Shown: positions 19,882-31,339 of the stretch, in pieces
Layout: every line of letters begins with the position of its first letter
How positions within the stretch are numbered: the stretch's first letter is position 1
Assembly (NCBI GenBank): GCA_963556145.1
Contig: OY744468.1
Span: forward strand, 248,001 to 312,000
Direction of reading: 5' to 3'
DNA length: 64,000 nucleotides
From: Hygrocybe punicea
Lineage: Eukaryota; Basidiomycota; Agaricomycetes; Agaricales; Hygrophoraceae
The notes under the pieces: generated by a model
Seen by the model: the letters and a program-made list of their open reading frames with translations, nothing else
Databases searched by the model: none
Told to the model about the DNA's origin: nothing
Position numbers and translations under genes: made by a program

Positions 19882-20807
19882 CTACTCCTCTTTCTTGGCG
19901 CCTACTCGTTTTTCCGCATCAGTGATAGCGGCGCTATCTGTCTGTGGAGTGGGACCCACTAAGCAAAGAACAACATCAGAGAGTCAGTTGACCTGGACGG
20001 AAGAAAAGGAAGAAGAACGGATCCGAAACCGAAATTCAATGACTTACTACCAAATAAACCAGCCGCCGCTTTGAAGGGTCTCTTCAAGTCACCGTCAGCA
20101 GGCTTTCCGAATAGGTGAATGGCGACGGGTTTAGCATCGTAGAGATTCTTGACACCCATGACGCCTTGAATAAGAAGAGGTTGTGTATATCCGAGATAGA
20201 TATGGAGGAAGCCCATCATTGCGATGCCGAGGTAGACGGCGCGGAGCTGTGGGTGGAAGATTGGAATGGCAAGACTCTCTGGATACAGTTGAGAGGAATG
20301 TCACACACAAGTTTAGATGTCTCGGAAAGATCATAATCCCGGACAGTGGTGGTTTTCAGTTGGCCAGGTTCGGATGACTGATTATTCGATTATGCGGGTT
20401 TCAAGACGGAGAACATGAACCCACCATAGGATTTTGTGGCTCAACTAGTTTTCGAAAGGTAAAAAAAAGAGTTTTAACGTGACTCACTGTGCTGCTCACC
20501 ATATTTGAGAACAGTCTGGTCATTCTTTTTCTTGATCTGAAGCCCCGCCGTTGTCAAAAGATAACGAATTTGTAGAAACTCCTTTGGGACGCACAGATAC
20601 AGAGATATAGTAATATACCCCGAGAATGACGACCTGGGTAACGACATAACCTAACCGGACGGAGTTGAGCACTACAGGATCATCGAATGGGACCTTGCGG
20701 GCGACTTTTGGGAGCGTTGAAAGATGAGAAATTCTTTAAACTTTGAAAAGAGACACACCCTGCATGAGCCCGAGAGAAATTACAAGATTTTGGACACCAG
20801 CGTTCAT
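19882..20807 (-). CDS. PHO88: PHO88/SND3, ER targeting and phosphate-transport-related protein
   Basis: Seven exons (20807-20759, 20704-20601, 20536-20500, 20444-20425, 20377-20309, 20246-20051, 19958-19882) sum to 552 nt, giving 183 residues, close to the family length. Matches in order are QVARKVPFDDPVVL, KKKNDQTVLKYVEPQNPM, QLKTTTVRDYDLSE, MMGFLHIYLGYTQPLLIQG and NLYDAKPVAIHLFGKPADGD. Two membrane helices flank the KKKND motif region. In yeast the protein acts in SRP-independent targeting to the ER and affects phosphate uptake. It is divergent from the SLM-type gene, sharing a 123-bp upstream region. Confidence 0.95.
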
Positions 20808-20930
20808 GGTGAGGCGACGAGATGAGATATGAGGAGGTTTGAAACCAAAAATTCTTGTGTCGTGTATATTTGGCTCTTGTTTGGTTGTCCTTCCATATCG
20901 GGACGGCTCTCAGCGTCATTCAAGTCCAAC
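20808..20930. promoter_or_regulatory. Short bidirectional promoter region
   Basis: Only 123 bp separate the start codons of PHO88 (minus) and the SLM-type gene (plus), so the promoters must overlap. No TATA box is evident. Confidence 0.6.
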
Positions 20931-22930
20931 ATGAACCACGAAGAAATAACCGTATCCAGAGCAACCTCCATCTCCAGAGGCAGCAAACAGGGCTCATCTA
21001 TCTCTCGAAATCAGTCTCTCATCAAGAAGAATGTCGCGCCCCACGACCTCAAGCCATCTGATGTACTCATCGAGCGTTTCGTCGCCTGGAAGGCCATTTT
21101 AAAACAGCTCATTGCTTATTTTGAGGTTTGTCCCTCGTTTCTGGCAAAATTTAGTCCTCCAATTTCACCTCCACTCAAGGGTGTCGCCGATATCGAGAGC
21201 AACACAGCCAAGGAGCTCACCAAGCTTGGGGCTGTTATTCAAGTCCCCTTCCGTTCCGGGAACCAATTCCTGGGCGAGGGTGGCCTGCAGGTGAATTTAA
21301 CATCCCTGTTACCGTTGGTATTGTCTCAACTCTCCAACCAGGACATCTATTATGGCCTTCGCGACAAAACGCGCGTAATTGCCGACCAACATGCCAACCT
21401 CGGACGGACGATTGATAGCTCGATTGTTCAACATTTGCAGAAGTTGAGAACAGAGATCAAAGCCCATATAAAGGTGTGCCAAGGTAGCCATGGATGTTGT
21501 CATTGATCTGCATACAATATATTTAGAACGTTCAAAATGATACTGGAAAACTTGCAGCAAGCGTAGCCAAGGAACGTGCACTATCAGCCAGGCTCATCGG
21601 CGAACTATCGAGCAATATATCTACGTTCAAGAATTCACCTATGAGCGTTACAAACAAAAGTGATCCGTACGATCCTTCTAAATGCACAATAAAGTGTGAT
21701 ATATACTTACATGATTGTCTTCTCAGCTACGTCGCCAATATGGCCGTGGCCCGTCAGTTGCAAAAACAAGTTCACGAAGAAAATGCCCTACAGAAATCAA
21801 TCATCATCATGCAGCAAAATTCAGCCCACTTTGAGGAAGGGATCGTGCGAGCTATTCAATCTGCATGGCAAACGTTTGATGAATGGCAATCTCGGATGTC
21901 TTCATCGGTTCAAGATACTTGGAGGACGCTCGGTACACATATGGCTTCCCTCGCACCGGATCGAGAATGGATTTCCTTCTCTGCGCGTTCCGACCACCTC
22001 CTTGATCCTGAGACACCGCTCCGAAACCCTGAGCATATCTTGTACCCCTGCAAGGAAGATCACTCGGTAGTCGCCGTACATACTGGTCATTTGGAACGCA
22101 AGAAACGCTACACGAGATCTTACCGTGAATCGTACTTCGTCCTCACGCCCGCAGGCTTCCTGCACGAGTACGCCTCGTCAGACCCGGCATCGCATGGAGG
22201 GCTTAGCCCCTTATTCAGCTTATTTCTTCCTGTATGTACCCTCGGCCCACCATCGTCTCCATCAGCAAAATCACACAAGTTTCACATTGAAGGACGCAAG
22301 GACGGTCCTGGAACTACCAAGTCCGGAGCATTCAGGGTACCTTTAACGGGTGGGCAACACGCTTGGTCGTTCAGGGCAAGAAGCCGAGAAGATGTGATGG
22401 AATGGTGGAATGACATTAAGATGTTGTGTGCCCGGTATCTGGTGGCCAGTGAACAGATGGAGAGAAGCGGCCCCATTGCAGCAGCAGTTAGGTCAGCCGG
22501 GTATGTAAGTGAGGATGAGGAAGATGAGGAAGATGAAGGGTCGAGTATCGAAGAAGAGCACGACGAGGACGACCTAGATGAGCGCCCAGACGAGGACATC
22601 AACCCGCCCTCGTACTCCCATCCTACCAAGGGCTCTGGGCTCGAAATCGGTGCTAATGGATACGCAGTGAGTGTCAGGATGTCGTCTCATACAATGCCTG
22701 ATCGAATCCTGTTGAAGCTCGAGAAAAAAAAAGTTGATGCCTACGACGATCCTGCTAAGACAGGTGACACCCATGGCGGCATCAAGCTGAGTCAACGCCA
22801 GCGGGACAAAGCTCCTGAGGGACACGGACTTCTTTTCCAGGATCAGTATGCAGAACATGACTGGGAACTGGATGAACCCAACGCGCCTGGTGCTCCACCT
22901 GCAGAGAGTCGATTTGTGGAAGTTGTGTAA
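20931..22930 (+). CDS. SLM1/2-type PH-domain protein (PI(4,5)P2 and TORC2 effector)
   Basis: Six exons (20931-21125, 21180-21290, 21342-21473, 21527-21666, 21727-22666, 22718-22930) give 576 residues in consistent phase. The fourth and fifth introns (60 and 51 nt) stay open if unspliced. The N-terminal half (residues about 60-300) is an F-BAR-like helical region (VLIERFVAWKAILKQLIAYF, YYGLRDKTRVIADQHANLG). A PH domain follows at about 308-432 (HTGHLERKKRYTRSYRESYF, TPAGFLHEY, FSLFLPVCTLGPPSSPSAKS, WWNDIKML), then an acidic tail. Yeast Slm proteins bind PI(4,5)P2 at the plasma membrane and eisosomes, are TORC2 substrates and act in actin and sphingolipid control. High motif conservation makes the call firm. 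Confidence 0.9.
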
Positions 22931-23482
22931 CCGTGTTTGGGAGATAACCGACAAGCGAATCAGAAAATTCAACACTATAGATCGCCGAGGTGGATAGCAG
23001 CTGTGACTCCAAGAGCTGTAGTTGGCCTTGGCTTCTTATTACACTTTACGAGTAATTTATCTCAATACGCACTGATAATCATTCATTGCTCCAGCTGCAA
23101 ACATCCGGAGTGCTCATGCTGAGCGCTGAGCATTGAAATCTATTTAACATTCTGCTCTAACCCTCTGAGTCACAAACATTCCATTCTCACTATCAGCCTC
23201 TTCATCCTCCACTATCGCCTCGTCGTAGGGCTTCATACTCACGCGCGATACTTGATTTACGGTGCAGGTGTTGCATTGCAAACGCGACTTCCTCTACTTC
23301 CTCGTCCCTGGTCTCACAATCTGTTCAAGACAAATTCCAGCTCCGCTGGTTCCGTTCGGCCGGCATGGTTCCGATATCTACGCGATATCTACGGTTCATG
23401 TAACTACGGTTCATGTAACTTAACAAGCAGGTGGCCGAACTAGCTCTTAGTTATTATTAGTAAAAGTGTACAACCCACCATC
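22931..23482. other. Intergenic region
   Basis: No gene is seen. Near 23380-23420 the short block CTACGGTTCATGTAAC is repeated. The stretch should hold the promoter of the downstream 4-TM gene. Confidence 0.5.
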
Positions 23483-24042
23483 ATGATTCAATCCGACCCG
23501 CTGACAGCAATCTTCATTCTCACCTATGCTTCCTTGGTCATTTCACCCGTAGTATTCCTTTTCTCGATGCTCGATCTGGGCAGTGCTGCTCTGTGGGCAA
23601 ACATCGCGATCCCACCTCTTACACTGGCATACCACATTACCATCCTTATCCTACACCGCCGTCGCGCCAGACGAACAGATCATACCACAGACAAGGCTCA
23701 TCCAACCTCAACCATTGCCAGCCTCGTCTGCGCCTATCTCTTGGCTACCGCCTGGTTGGTTCCACTCTGCGTTCTCGTCAGCGTCCTGGCCATGTGGTCT
23801 TCCATAGACGGACAACTGTCGGGCGTTGGCAATATGGGGACCGTAGCAGTCCAACTCGTATTGGATGCTGCTGAGCTTGGCATACTTCTGGCAGTGGCTG
23901 TTATCAGCACCAGAATGAGGCGCAGGGCACACCAATGGGTTCCGATTGACGAGGTGTAAGTATGGTTTGTACGTATCGCAATGATTTCTTACTGACATCC
24001 AGTTCATTTTGCAGCAGCTTGTCGGCCACGGTGAAGCCTTAG
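23483..24042 (+). CDS. Small four-TM membrane protein (paralogue 1)
   Basis: Two exons (23483-23955 and 24015-24042) give 166 residues. An apparent stop at 23957 lies in the intron: splicing GAG GT|gtaagt to CAGC yields a tail VSLSATVKP matching the paralogue at 25792. Four hydrophobic segments are clear (AIFILTYASLVISPVVFLFS, ALWANIAIPPLTLAYHITIL, VCAYLLATAWLVPLCVLVSV, VQLVLDAAELGILLAVAVIS), with a basic loop LHRRRARR after the second and a closing RRRAHQWVPIDEV. The family is common in mushroom genomes without known function. Confidence 0.82.
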
Positions 24043-24245
24043 AATCTCGCTCAAGCTGTATGAAAGATCAGTATCAGATCAATCGACATTCAGTATATGT
24101 AACCCATCTAGCTACGCAAGTTGTAAACGTTTGTCGACTATATTAGCGATCTCAAGTCTCCCACTGTCTTGTACAGATAACGTCTATTTTCTTGGCACTT
24201 GGCAATGTTTGGAGCTATGTGTAGCGGTAATAGGCACTGGTAAAC

Positions 24246-25311
24246 CTCAGTAAAAGTGAAAATTCGTGTGAATGTCTAGTGTTGGTCGTGTCATAGTCGA
24301 AATCGACTAAACTTTGACTAAAGGGCGTTTTAATTAATTCTGCACGACTAACTATTGACTAGGTTAGTTGTGTGACAGTCATCTCAGTGGGCTACCGTCG
24401 TCAACGGAATACATGTGAAAGTCATGTAATAGTCCGTTAATAGTCGTACTTTTAGAAGTCAGACAGCAGTCAGGAATCAGGTATATTGAAATCCCACAAT
24501 ACAATGTAAGTTATTGTTAAATGGGGAGGAGGATGAGGGGAGGGGGCAATGAGGAAAAGGGGAGGGGAAGGGGGCCAGGGAACACCAGAGCAAGGAAAGA
24601 ACAAACTGAAATTAGGCTTTCAACGTCTTCCGGAGCGCTTTCCTGACTTTGCGCTAAAAAAGAACCTGTTAGAGACCTTTTTTTTAACAAAAGAAATAAA
24701 ATACATTGTGAAAAATCTTACGATGATGAACATTGTGGTTCTGGACAAATAGAAGAGAACCCAGGGTTCTGTAGAGTCTACTGTACCCACTGCATAGCGG
24801 GCTATGCGTTTGAGAGTGTCGCCCGAGTGATAGGCGTCGATCTCGTCAGTCGCATCGCGGCCGACAAAATGGAGAGTTGTGAGAGAACCGCCTGGATGGG
24901 CGTCAAGCCAGGACTGGGGGACGCGAATGAGGGTATTCCTGTAGACGAAGAGTGTGTCGCCGTCGAGTCTGAGTAGGTGCCAGAGATGGGGTGCACTGAG
25001 GAGAAATCAGCATGTAGTAATGAAAGGATCATCGGATAAAAATGAACTCACATTTGTCATCTCGAGTTGATGGCAACGTTGTAGAACTTAGTGAAAAATG
25101 GTCTGATGCTCGAGCATGCGGACACACGAATATAAGTTGCGTGTCGGACTAAAGTTGTACTTTACCTTGACTAATTTTGATGGGAAATAGTTGCGGTACC
25201 TGAATGTAACAAACTTTGACGTTTTGCAGACTACAAGTTGACTATAATTGACCATGGGTCGACTTTGACCTGATTTCACATGACTTCACTTGAATATTCG
25301 TTTTTACTGAG
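24246..25311. mobile_element. Non-autonomous DNA transposon carrying a captured gene fragment
   Basis: The left end CTCAGTAAAAGTGAAAATTC mirrors the right end (reversed CTCAGTAAAAACGAATATTC). Similarity runs about 30 bp. Both sides are flanked by GGTAAAC (24239-24245 and 25312-25318), a 7-bp target duplication. The left subterminal zone (24285-24450) is rich in TAGTC/GACTA, like the hAT-like element at 656-976, and a TAGTGTTGG block at 24277 may mark a further nested end. The middle (24790-24995, minus strand) is a well-preserved cytochrome b5 exon. No transposase is present, so this looks like a Pack-type element that has acquired host coding sequence. It separates the two small 4-TM paralogues. 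Confidence 0.72.
24790..24995 (-). pseudogene. Captured cytochrome b5 exon of a lipid desaturase
   Basis: After an acceptor (ctcctcag) the minus strand reads APHLWHLLRLDGDTLFVYRN, then SWLDAHPGG, TTLHFVGRDATDEIDAYHSG and LKRIARYAVG. HPGG and the following AYHS carry the two haem-ligand histidines of a cytochrome b5 fold. This wording is that of the b5 domain at the front of fungal delta-8 sphingolipid or front-end fatty-acid desaturases. No desaturase histidine boxes follow and no start exon joins in phase, so it is a fragment. The exon shows no internal stop. Confidence 0.78.
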
Positions 25312-25791
25312 GGTAAACCGTCACATGGACATATCAAAAGGTGCCGCACCTGCAACACGTCTCTCTCTCAACAGGACGGTCTTCCGTGCCCATCCCTCGG
25401 CTATTTTTGTGGTACACGGGGGAAGGCTGGAGTCAATCTTCTGGGGGAGTCGCATTAGCCGCCGCCTTTGATACAGTGACCGGTTCAGCGCCAGAAGGAG
25501 GCACTCAATGTGAGGATTATGAACGTCCCTCAATATTTTCATATTGAAATTGCTTCATGTTCATAGCAAGTCTCGCTACTGTTCTGTGACTTCAAGACTT
25601 TCGGGCAGTGCGTTCTCAGTACGTTCTCTATTTGCAAAAAGAGTGCGTTTCAAGCTCGGCCCCAAGTCGCCGTGAGCGGTGGAGCACGGTCGTACTAGTC
25701 CTGATATCATATATTGCACAGCCATACGTGACACTACCACCGTTATATAGAGGCATCAAAAAAAAAACACCCGAGTATCACATCCCAAATC

Positions 25792-26406
25792 ATGGCCCCA
25801 CATAACCGCCTGAAAACAATCCTCATTCTCACACGTGTATCCTTGGTCATCTCATTCATCGTATTCACGTTGGCGATGTTGGACCTGGGCGCCGTCTCTT
25901 TGTGGATGAACATCGCGATTCCTATCCTGACAGCTTCATACCACATCACGATCCTTATCCTACACCGCCGTACTAGACGAGCCCACGATTCCGAGCTCAC
26001 GCAAGACCGGCCATATCCAACCTCGGCTATCGCAAGTCTCGTCTGCGCTTATCTCTTGGCTTTCTTCTGGTTGTTGCCTATCGGCATCATCGTGGCCTAT
26101 ATCGTGGTATGGGCGTCACATGTAGACGATGTCGCATTTGTGCCAAATTGGGGCGATGTCGTATTTGTCGGGAATATTGGGACTTTCATAACCAAAGTCG
26201 TATTGGATGCCGTGGAGGTGGGCATCCTTGCTGCCGTGGCTGGCATCAGCACCAAGATGAGGTTCAGTGCACGCAAGTGGGTCCCGATTGATGAAGTGTA
26301 TGTATTGGCCGTCTTTGCTATTTTTTTAAATTTTTCGTTCAATTTTCACAGGAGCTTGTCAACCACGGTCAAGTCTCAAACCAGTGCTGTGGACAAGGTT
26401 ACTTAA
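25792..26406 (+). CDS. Small four-TM membrane protein (paralogue 2)
   Basis: Two exons (25792-26297 and 26352-26406) give 186 residues. The intron sits at the same place and phase (GAA GT|gtatgt) as in the paralogue at 23483. The 54-bp intron is open if unspliced, so an unspliced frame of 204 codons also exists. Four membrane segments match the paralogue (SLVISFIVFTLAMLDLGAVS, SYHITILILHRR, VCAYLLAFFWLLPIGIIVAY, VVLDAVEVGILAAVAGISTK). The tail is VSLSTTVKSQTSAVDKVT. A TTATATAGAG box lies about 45 bp upstream of the ATG. Function unknown. Confidence 0.82.
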   Translation: MAPHNRLKTILILTRVSLVISFIVFTLAMLDLGAVSLWMNIAIPILTASYHITILILHRRTRRAHDSELTQDRPYPTSAIASLVCAYLLAFFWLLPIGIIVAYIVVWASHVDDVAFVPNWGDVVFVGNIGTFITKVVLDAVEVGILAAVAGISTKMRFSARKWVPIDEVYVLAVFAIFLNFSFNFHRSLSTTVKSQTSAVDKVT

Positions 26407-26613
26407 ATGAATCTGATTGCATGAGGACTCAAAAAGTTGTTTTCAATAGTCATTTGTAAGCGGACCATGCACGTCCATCCCCAATCGTATGTACTACATC
26501 TTAATGATCTTATCAGCATTCTGGTAAAAATAAATAGTTACAGAGTACGTAGCTAATACCAAGATTAAGGCCTGCCTCAAAGTGTAAGGGTCAGGACTCG
26601 AATAAACTAGCCT

Positions 26614-29159
26614 TCAATTGACACCGCGAGTGTCGCCCACCTCACCGACCGGCACAAGCGGTGGAGCAATTGTTGGTGCGCTCATTCGCCGCCGACGGCC
26701 TGGGAGGTTGATGATGGGACGGCCCAAGTGAGCAGGTGTCGTCCCGTTATAGCCACCGAGGGTCTTGCTGATATTTCCAGGATTTCCATCTCCGCCACTC
26801 CTCATGGGCATGTTCATGTCTCCCTCTTCGTCCTGGACACCCTTGTCGCTATCAGGCGACAATTGCGGTCGCTTCGACGTTGCCGGACCGAGGGTCTGCG
26901 ATGGGAGCCTCTTGAAAGAGGGCCTCAACAGATCCTTCGGAGGAGCCAAGCCCTCCTTCGTAATGCACAAGTGGCGTGAAGAAGGGTCCTCTTTCGTTAG
27001 ATGATCGGCGGCAAACACTCGCGAACTCCTTGTTTCTGATTTTTCAAGGGCATTGGCTAGCGATGAGACCGACGGACTGGAACTGGTCTCATTGAAGTCG
27101 AATCTGGCGTTCTCTCTCAAGGTTGTCGGTGGAAAGATGCTTTGACGGTCGGGAGGGCGAGTAGAGACTTGCGAATTGATGCTAGACTCGCCACGACATC
27201 TTCTCGGAACGAGGTTGAGGTTCGTGGGTGCTTTACGAGCAAGTACAGCGGCCTCGTATGAGCGGAGGTCATCACCGGTGCCATTGAGAGTGGTTCGGAC
27301 AGAGGACGTCACGTTTGTGTCGATGCCCTCGAAGTGAGGTTGTTCACTCTCCACGGTGGGAGTTTTGACGCTGGGAAGGGAAGAAACGCGTACACGCCGT
27401 GCGCCGGTAGATGATGGTGTGTGACTCTGTGTTGCAGTATGTGCTGCTTCAAGTGGAGGTGCACCAGATCCACTCAAAGGAGTGCGCATGTAGGCTCTCC
27501 AAAACTCGCGCAGTTCACGCGTCTCCGTCTCGCGCGAAGTTCCCGGAGTCGGTACTAACGATTGGGTGTGACCTTCGGCGTTGTTGCTACGTTGAGGGCA
27601 AGATGCGTTCTTTGGGGGTATCGGGGTTGCACTTGGGTTATCGGGATATAAAATACCTCCTCCTGAAAAGAATGGCACGCCGTCATTGGCCAGACCTGCG
27701 AGCACGTTGGGATCATCCAACGACATGAGCCCAAATGCGGAAGAGAAGACTTCGGGAGCAGCCAGTGGAGGTGGCCGATTGTTCATATTCGACGAATGAG
27801 CCTGTGATTGCACAACGGGAGAATAGTTCACCTGACCTCGCAGGGCAGCGATGTCGTGAGTCATGTCCTGGACCAAATATCAGCTAATCGTTGCGGGATG
27901 CGTACGGACATTACATGCCTGGTAGGACATCTGCTGCTGAGACACTTCTAATGGGAGATGTACAGATGATGATGCCGCCGAGGAGGGATGGGAGCCATCA
28001 CTGCTAACGTCATACGACCCTCGTCGAATGTGGCCATGAAGACTGATTCCTCGGTTCCGAAAATTATCGTTAATGCTGCGTATGGGATATCCTGTGGGTT
28101 GAGATAGAGTACTTTGCCTGGAAAACGTAGCGTCGTCTGGGGTGAACAAGCGGGAGAATGCAAGCTGAGCGTTCTCGTCCAACGAGTATCTGGCGGTGAC
28201 AGCGTTGTGGTTGTTGCTTGGAACAGGGTTAAATGCTTCTAGTGTATTCAGAGACCAATCTTCCCACGGAGGTATTGCCTGAGGATCGATGTAGAGGGGC
28301 GGACCCGACATTTGAGCGGCGTTTTCGGATAAGGCCATTCCACCACGTCGGATGAACTCCTCCTGTGCCCGGTACTTGGCAGAGTCCGACGTTGGGTTGG
28401 ATAAGGTAGCGTCATGCTGGTCGGTCCCGAGATGGGCATCAGGAAAGTCAAACTTTTGATAATATAGACCCTCTGCCATGGAAGGCACACCAAAAGACGG
28501 ATCGGTAGTGTAGTCGTGTCCTTGCGGGTACATCGATATTTGAGAAGAAGACGGAGACGGCCTCGGATTATGACCGGGACCCACGGGGGCAGTTTGGCGA
28601 TGGAATTTTACAAATGTGCATCGGCATTTCTTCTGAACACATTTCGCTGCGCAGGAGGAGATAAGAATGAGTAATATGAGAGGTTGTCACCGGGTACGTA
28701 CAGCAAGGGTTGCAGCCATCGCAAGGGAGGCTGGACTGCACACACTGATCGCAGGCTTGCTTGGAGGTCGTGGCACGAGATACGGAAGACGAACCTTTTC
28801 GGCGAGTGTTTCCGGCCGTCGGGGGGGATTTTTCGTTTGGATGGCATTTGTTGACATGTCTCGAGAGCAAATCACTGTGAAAGATGTGACCAAGATGAAA
28901 AAGAAAGAAAAAAAAAGAGTGCGAGAGGGAAACAGACCTCCGAGCGAATTGGTCACCACAATGCTGACATTTATAAGGGCGATCACCAGTGTCTATGGAG
29001 AAATTCGCGGAATGTGGAGAGCAGAGCCCAGATTGCGGGTGAGTGGAGTATCAAGGTTTCAACTTGAAGCGGGGACTTACGCGATCGCATATGGCGGGCA
29101 ACATGTTGAGGACGAGTAAACGTTGCCTGACAGACGGAACACCTGTGGTCTCCACCCAT
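26614..29159 (-). CDS. Transcription factor with C2H2 fingers and a Zn2Cys6 cluster
   Basis: Five exons (29159-29081, 28992-28938, 28874-28702, 28646-27919, 27867-26614) give 762 residues. Two C2H2 fingers come first (C7/C10 with H19-H27; C35/C38 with H51-C55/H56; linker HTGDRPYKC). A fungal Zn2Cys6 cluster follows (C86, C89, C96, C102, C105, C110 or C112) with basic CVQKKCRCTFVKFHR after it. The rest is low-complexity and Ser/Pro-rich with no further recognisable domain. The C2H2 plus Zn2Cys6 order is a known fungal regulator layout; targets are unknown. The fourth intron (27918-27868, 51 nt) uses a GC donor (CAG|GCATGT); without splicing the frame stops within it. Confidence 0.88.
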
Positions 29160-30049
29160 TGCGAACTTAATCGAGGACAGCGGTGTGATGACGAGAAAAT
29201 ACACCTGTTTTCCGTAACGAAATCACTTTGATGTCTGCGGCCGGGCCATCCCGGTTACTACGTCACTTTCGCACGCTCTATTTCATTTAGAAGCCGAGTC
29301 GCGCCGACATCAAAATATGACGTATCGTTGTCAGCTGACCAATGCTGATGACGTCATCGCCGTGATGATGATGTAATTACCTCTTCAATCTGAGATCTTT
29401 GGTTGTTGCTAAAGTAAAACTTTGAGCAAAACAGTTTTGCTCCATTAGAACATACTTCATCCTAGACCACAGCTGCCTTATTGAGCGAACTCTGGATGTC
29501 TAAGATAGGGCTCACTCATATTTACCATCTGCCATGTGACTCATGTTGTCATGCTTGGCAGGCAAAGTGCAATAAAAGTGTAGCTACTCTTTCAATAATG
29601 CTCATTGGAAAATTTGGCTACACAGAAAAGTGTAAATTCCTATTCTGAGAAGATCTGTGGAAGGAATTTGTTTACCCTAGCACAGGAAAAGAGTGATTAC
29701 AAAAAAGAGTTTTTACTGGATGACATAAGTAACCACGACAAATGGACTATCTCCCTGATTCCTCAATCAGTTGTCCCTCAAACATAATATATGAGTGGTC
29801 TTTATGATAAATAAATATGTATATTCCATGTCTTGACAGTTATTTCAGTTACTTTGTCCTGCCTAGTGTTGGGAAAGTTCAGTTGGGTCCAGTTCGAGTG
29901 CACAGACTCGTGTCGTGACGTGACCTTTAGACTCCGCGGGCTGCCTATATAAGGGCAGCTCCTGATCTGGTTTCCTTTCTGATCCCCAGATCAGGCACCA
30001 TCACAACGCACCTCACTCGTCCTCAGATCTCTATCTCTCGGATTCTGCC
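29160..30049. other. No gene seen; truncated hAT-like terminus
   Basis: The first part holds CRE-like TGACGT/TGACGTCA motifs near 29260-29360 and should contain the promoter of the transcription-factor gene. At 29864 the sequence TAGTGTTGGGAAAGTTC resembles a hAT-like left end, but no matching right end or duplication is found. A TATATAA box at 29947 precedes the open frame at 30050. Confidence 0.4.
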
Positions 30050-30442
30050 TTGCTCCCCTCGCTGTTCCCACCTGCCCTCTGCCTCATGTTGGTTCCAGTT
30101 CCTGCCTCCGACCTTTGCCCTCTTTCTCTCCTTTCTTCCACCACCCTCCCGACCGCTACGCTCTGGTCTGCTACTCACCCCTCCTCTCCATCTGTCGTGG
30201 ATAGGCCTTCCTCCCCAGCCATACCGGTAGATGACCTCGATCTAGGCATCATTGATCAGATCCTCACCAATTTGCCTCCATCTCCATCTTGACGTTGGCC
30301 ACTTGTTCTCAACCCCATTGAGGAAGAAACACTCCTGGCTCCCAGTGCTCCGCTGGCCAAACGACAATGCAAAGCCCCTGCCAGACCAGCGATCCCTAGC
30401 ACCAGGACAACACGTGCAGCAAACAATACATACAGCTGTTTT
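30050..30442 (+). pseudogene. Pro/Ser-rich coding remnant interrupted by a minisatellite element
   Basis: A frame of 80 codons from 30050 ends in AIPVDDLDLGIIDQILTNLP, which looks like real protein. The next frame continues as NPIEEETLLAPSAPLAKRQC and then meets the repeat unit at 30442. It is probably the 5' part of a retroelement gene with a TATA box upstream at 29947. Family not recognised. Confidence 0.3.
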
Positions 30443-30562
30443 AGTTAACTAAACCAACAGTAATACTGTAAAAGCACAATGCACTTTCACCAGCAATTGC
30501 TGGGCCTTGCAAGTGCTGTAAGTAGTTAACTGAGCTCTGTAGTGAAAGATACTGGGTGACAG

Positions 30563-31010
30563 TTTCACCATGCCCAGCAGTTGCTGTGGGTCTGGTTTCA
30601 CCATGCCCAGCAGTTGCTGTGGGGTGGGTTTCACTGTCACCAGCAGTTGCTGCAGGGCAGGTTTCACCATCCCCAGCAGGTGCTGCACAGCCAGTTTCAC
30701 CATGCCCAGCAGTTGCTGCGGGTCTGGTTTTACCATGCTCAGCAGTTGCTGTGGGGTGGATTTCACCATCCCTGGTAGTTGCCGTGGGGCAGGTTTCACC
30801 ATCCCCAGCAGTTGCTGTGGGGCAGGTTTCACCATGCCCAGCAGTTGCTACAGGGCAGGCCTCACCATGCCTAGCAGTTGCTGCAGGGCAGGCCTCACCA
30901 TGCCCAGCAGTTGCTGCAGGGCAAGTTTCACCATTGCTGTGGGGTGGGTTTCAGCAGTTGCTCTGCCCCGCCATTGCTGTGCACTGGTTTTACCATGCCC
31001 AACACTTGTT
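30563..31010. repeat. 33-bp minisatellite (array A, forward)
   Basis: The unit TTTCACCATGCCCAGCAGTT plus 13 bases repeats about 13 times with substitutions and a few partial units. As 33 is a multiple of 3, the array stays open in all plus frames (PSSCCG repeats). These are not taken as genes. A reverse-oriented array with the same unit lies at 45290-45590, and both share a flank (30455-30562 and 45575-45690, inverted), so the array belongs to a dispersed element. Confidence 0.93.
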
Positions 31011-31339
31011 GGCAATTGTTTTACTAGTACTTGTTGCACCATCGGTTAGCCAGGTCACTTTGGTTGGTTACATTAGATAACTACTTTACCATTTTCTTGG
31101 TGCATTATTTTCCAGATTTACTATATCCCCACACTTGGAGTTCTTCTTTATGCAACTCACATTGCAACTCAATAGTTCAGCAAAACCAGTGATGATGCTA
31201 TATATTGCAGGTGTCCTCCACAGAAATGTGTTAGCACTGTTTTGAATATCCTGAACAGTAAGAAAGCGAAGTGTCAATCATTACTCCAACCCAATGTGGA
31301 TATGCAGGAAAAGCCACCATAACATCAGCATCAAAAACA

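Noticed and set aside
23483..23959. The 158-codon frame as the complete first 4-TM protein
   Set aside because: Its stop lies in a consensus donor, and splicing gives a tail that matches the paralogue.
24277..24300. A hAT-like left end (TAGTGTTGG)
   Set aside because: No matching right end and no 8-bp duplication of TGAATGTC was found nearby; it may be a nested fragment.
30556..31080. Cys-rich PSSCCG repeat proteins at 30.6-31.0 kb and 45.3-45.6 kb
   Set aside because: The repeats come from a 33-bp minisatellite open in several frames; the array also occurs inverted, and no start, stop or codon signal is conserved.
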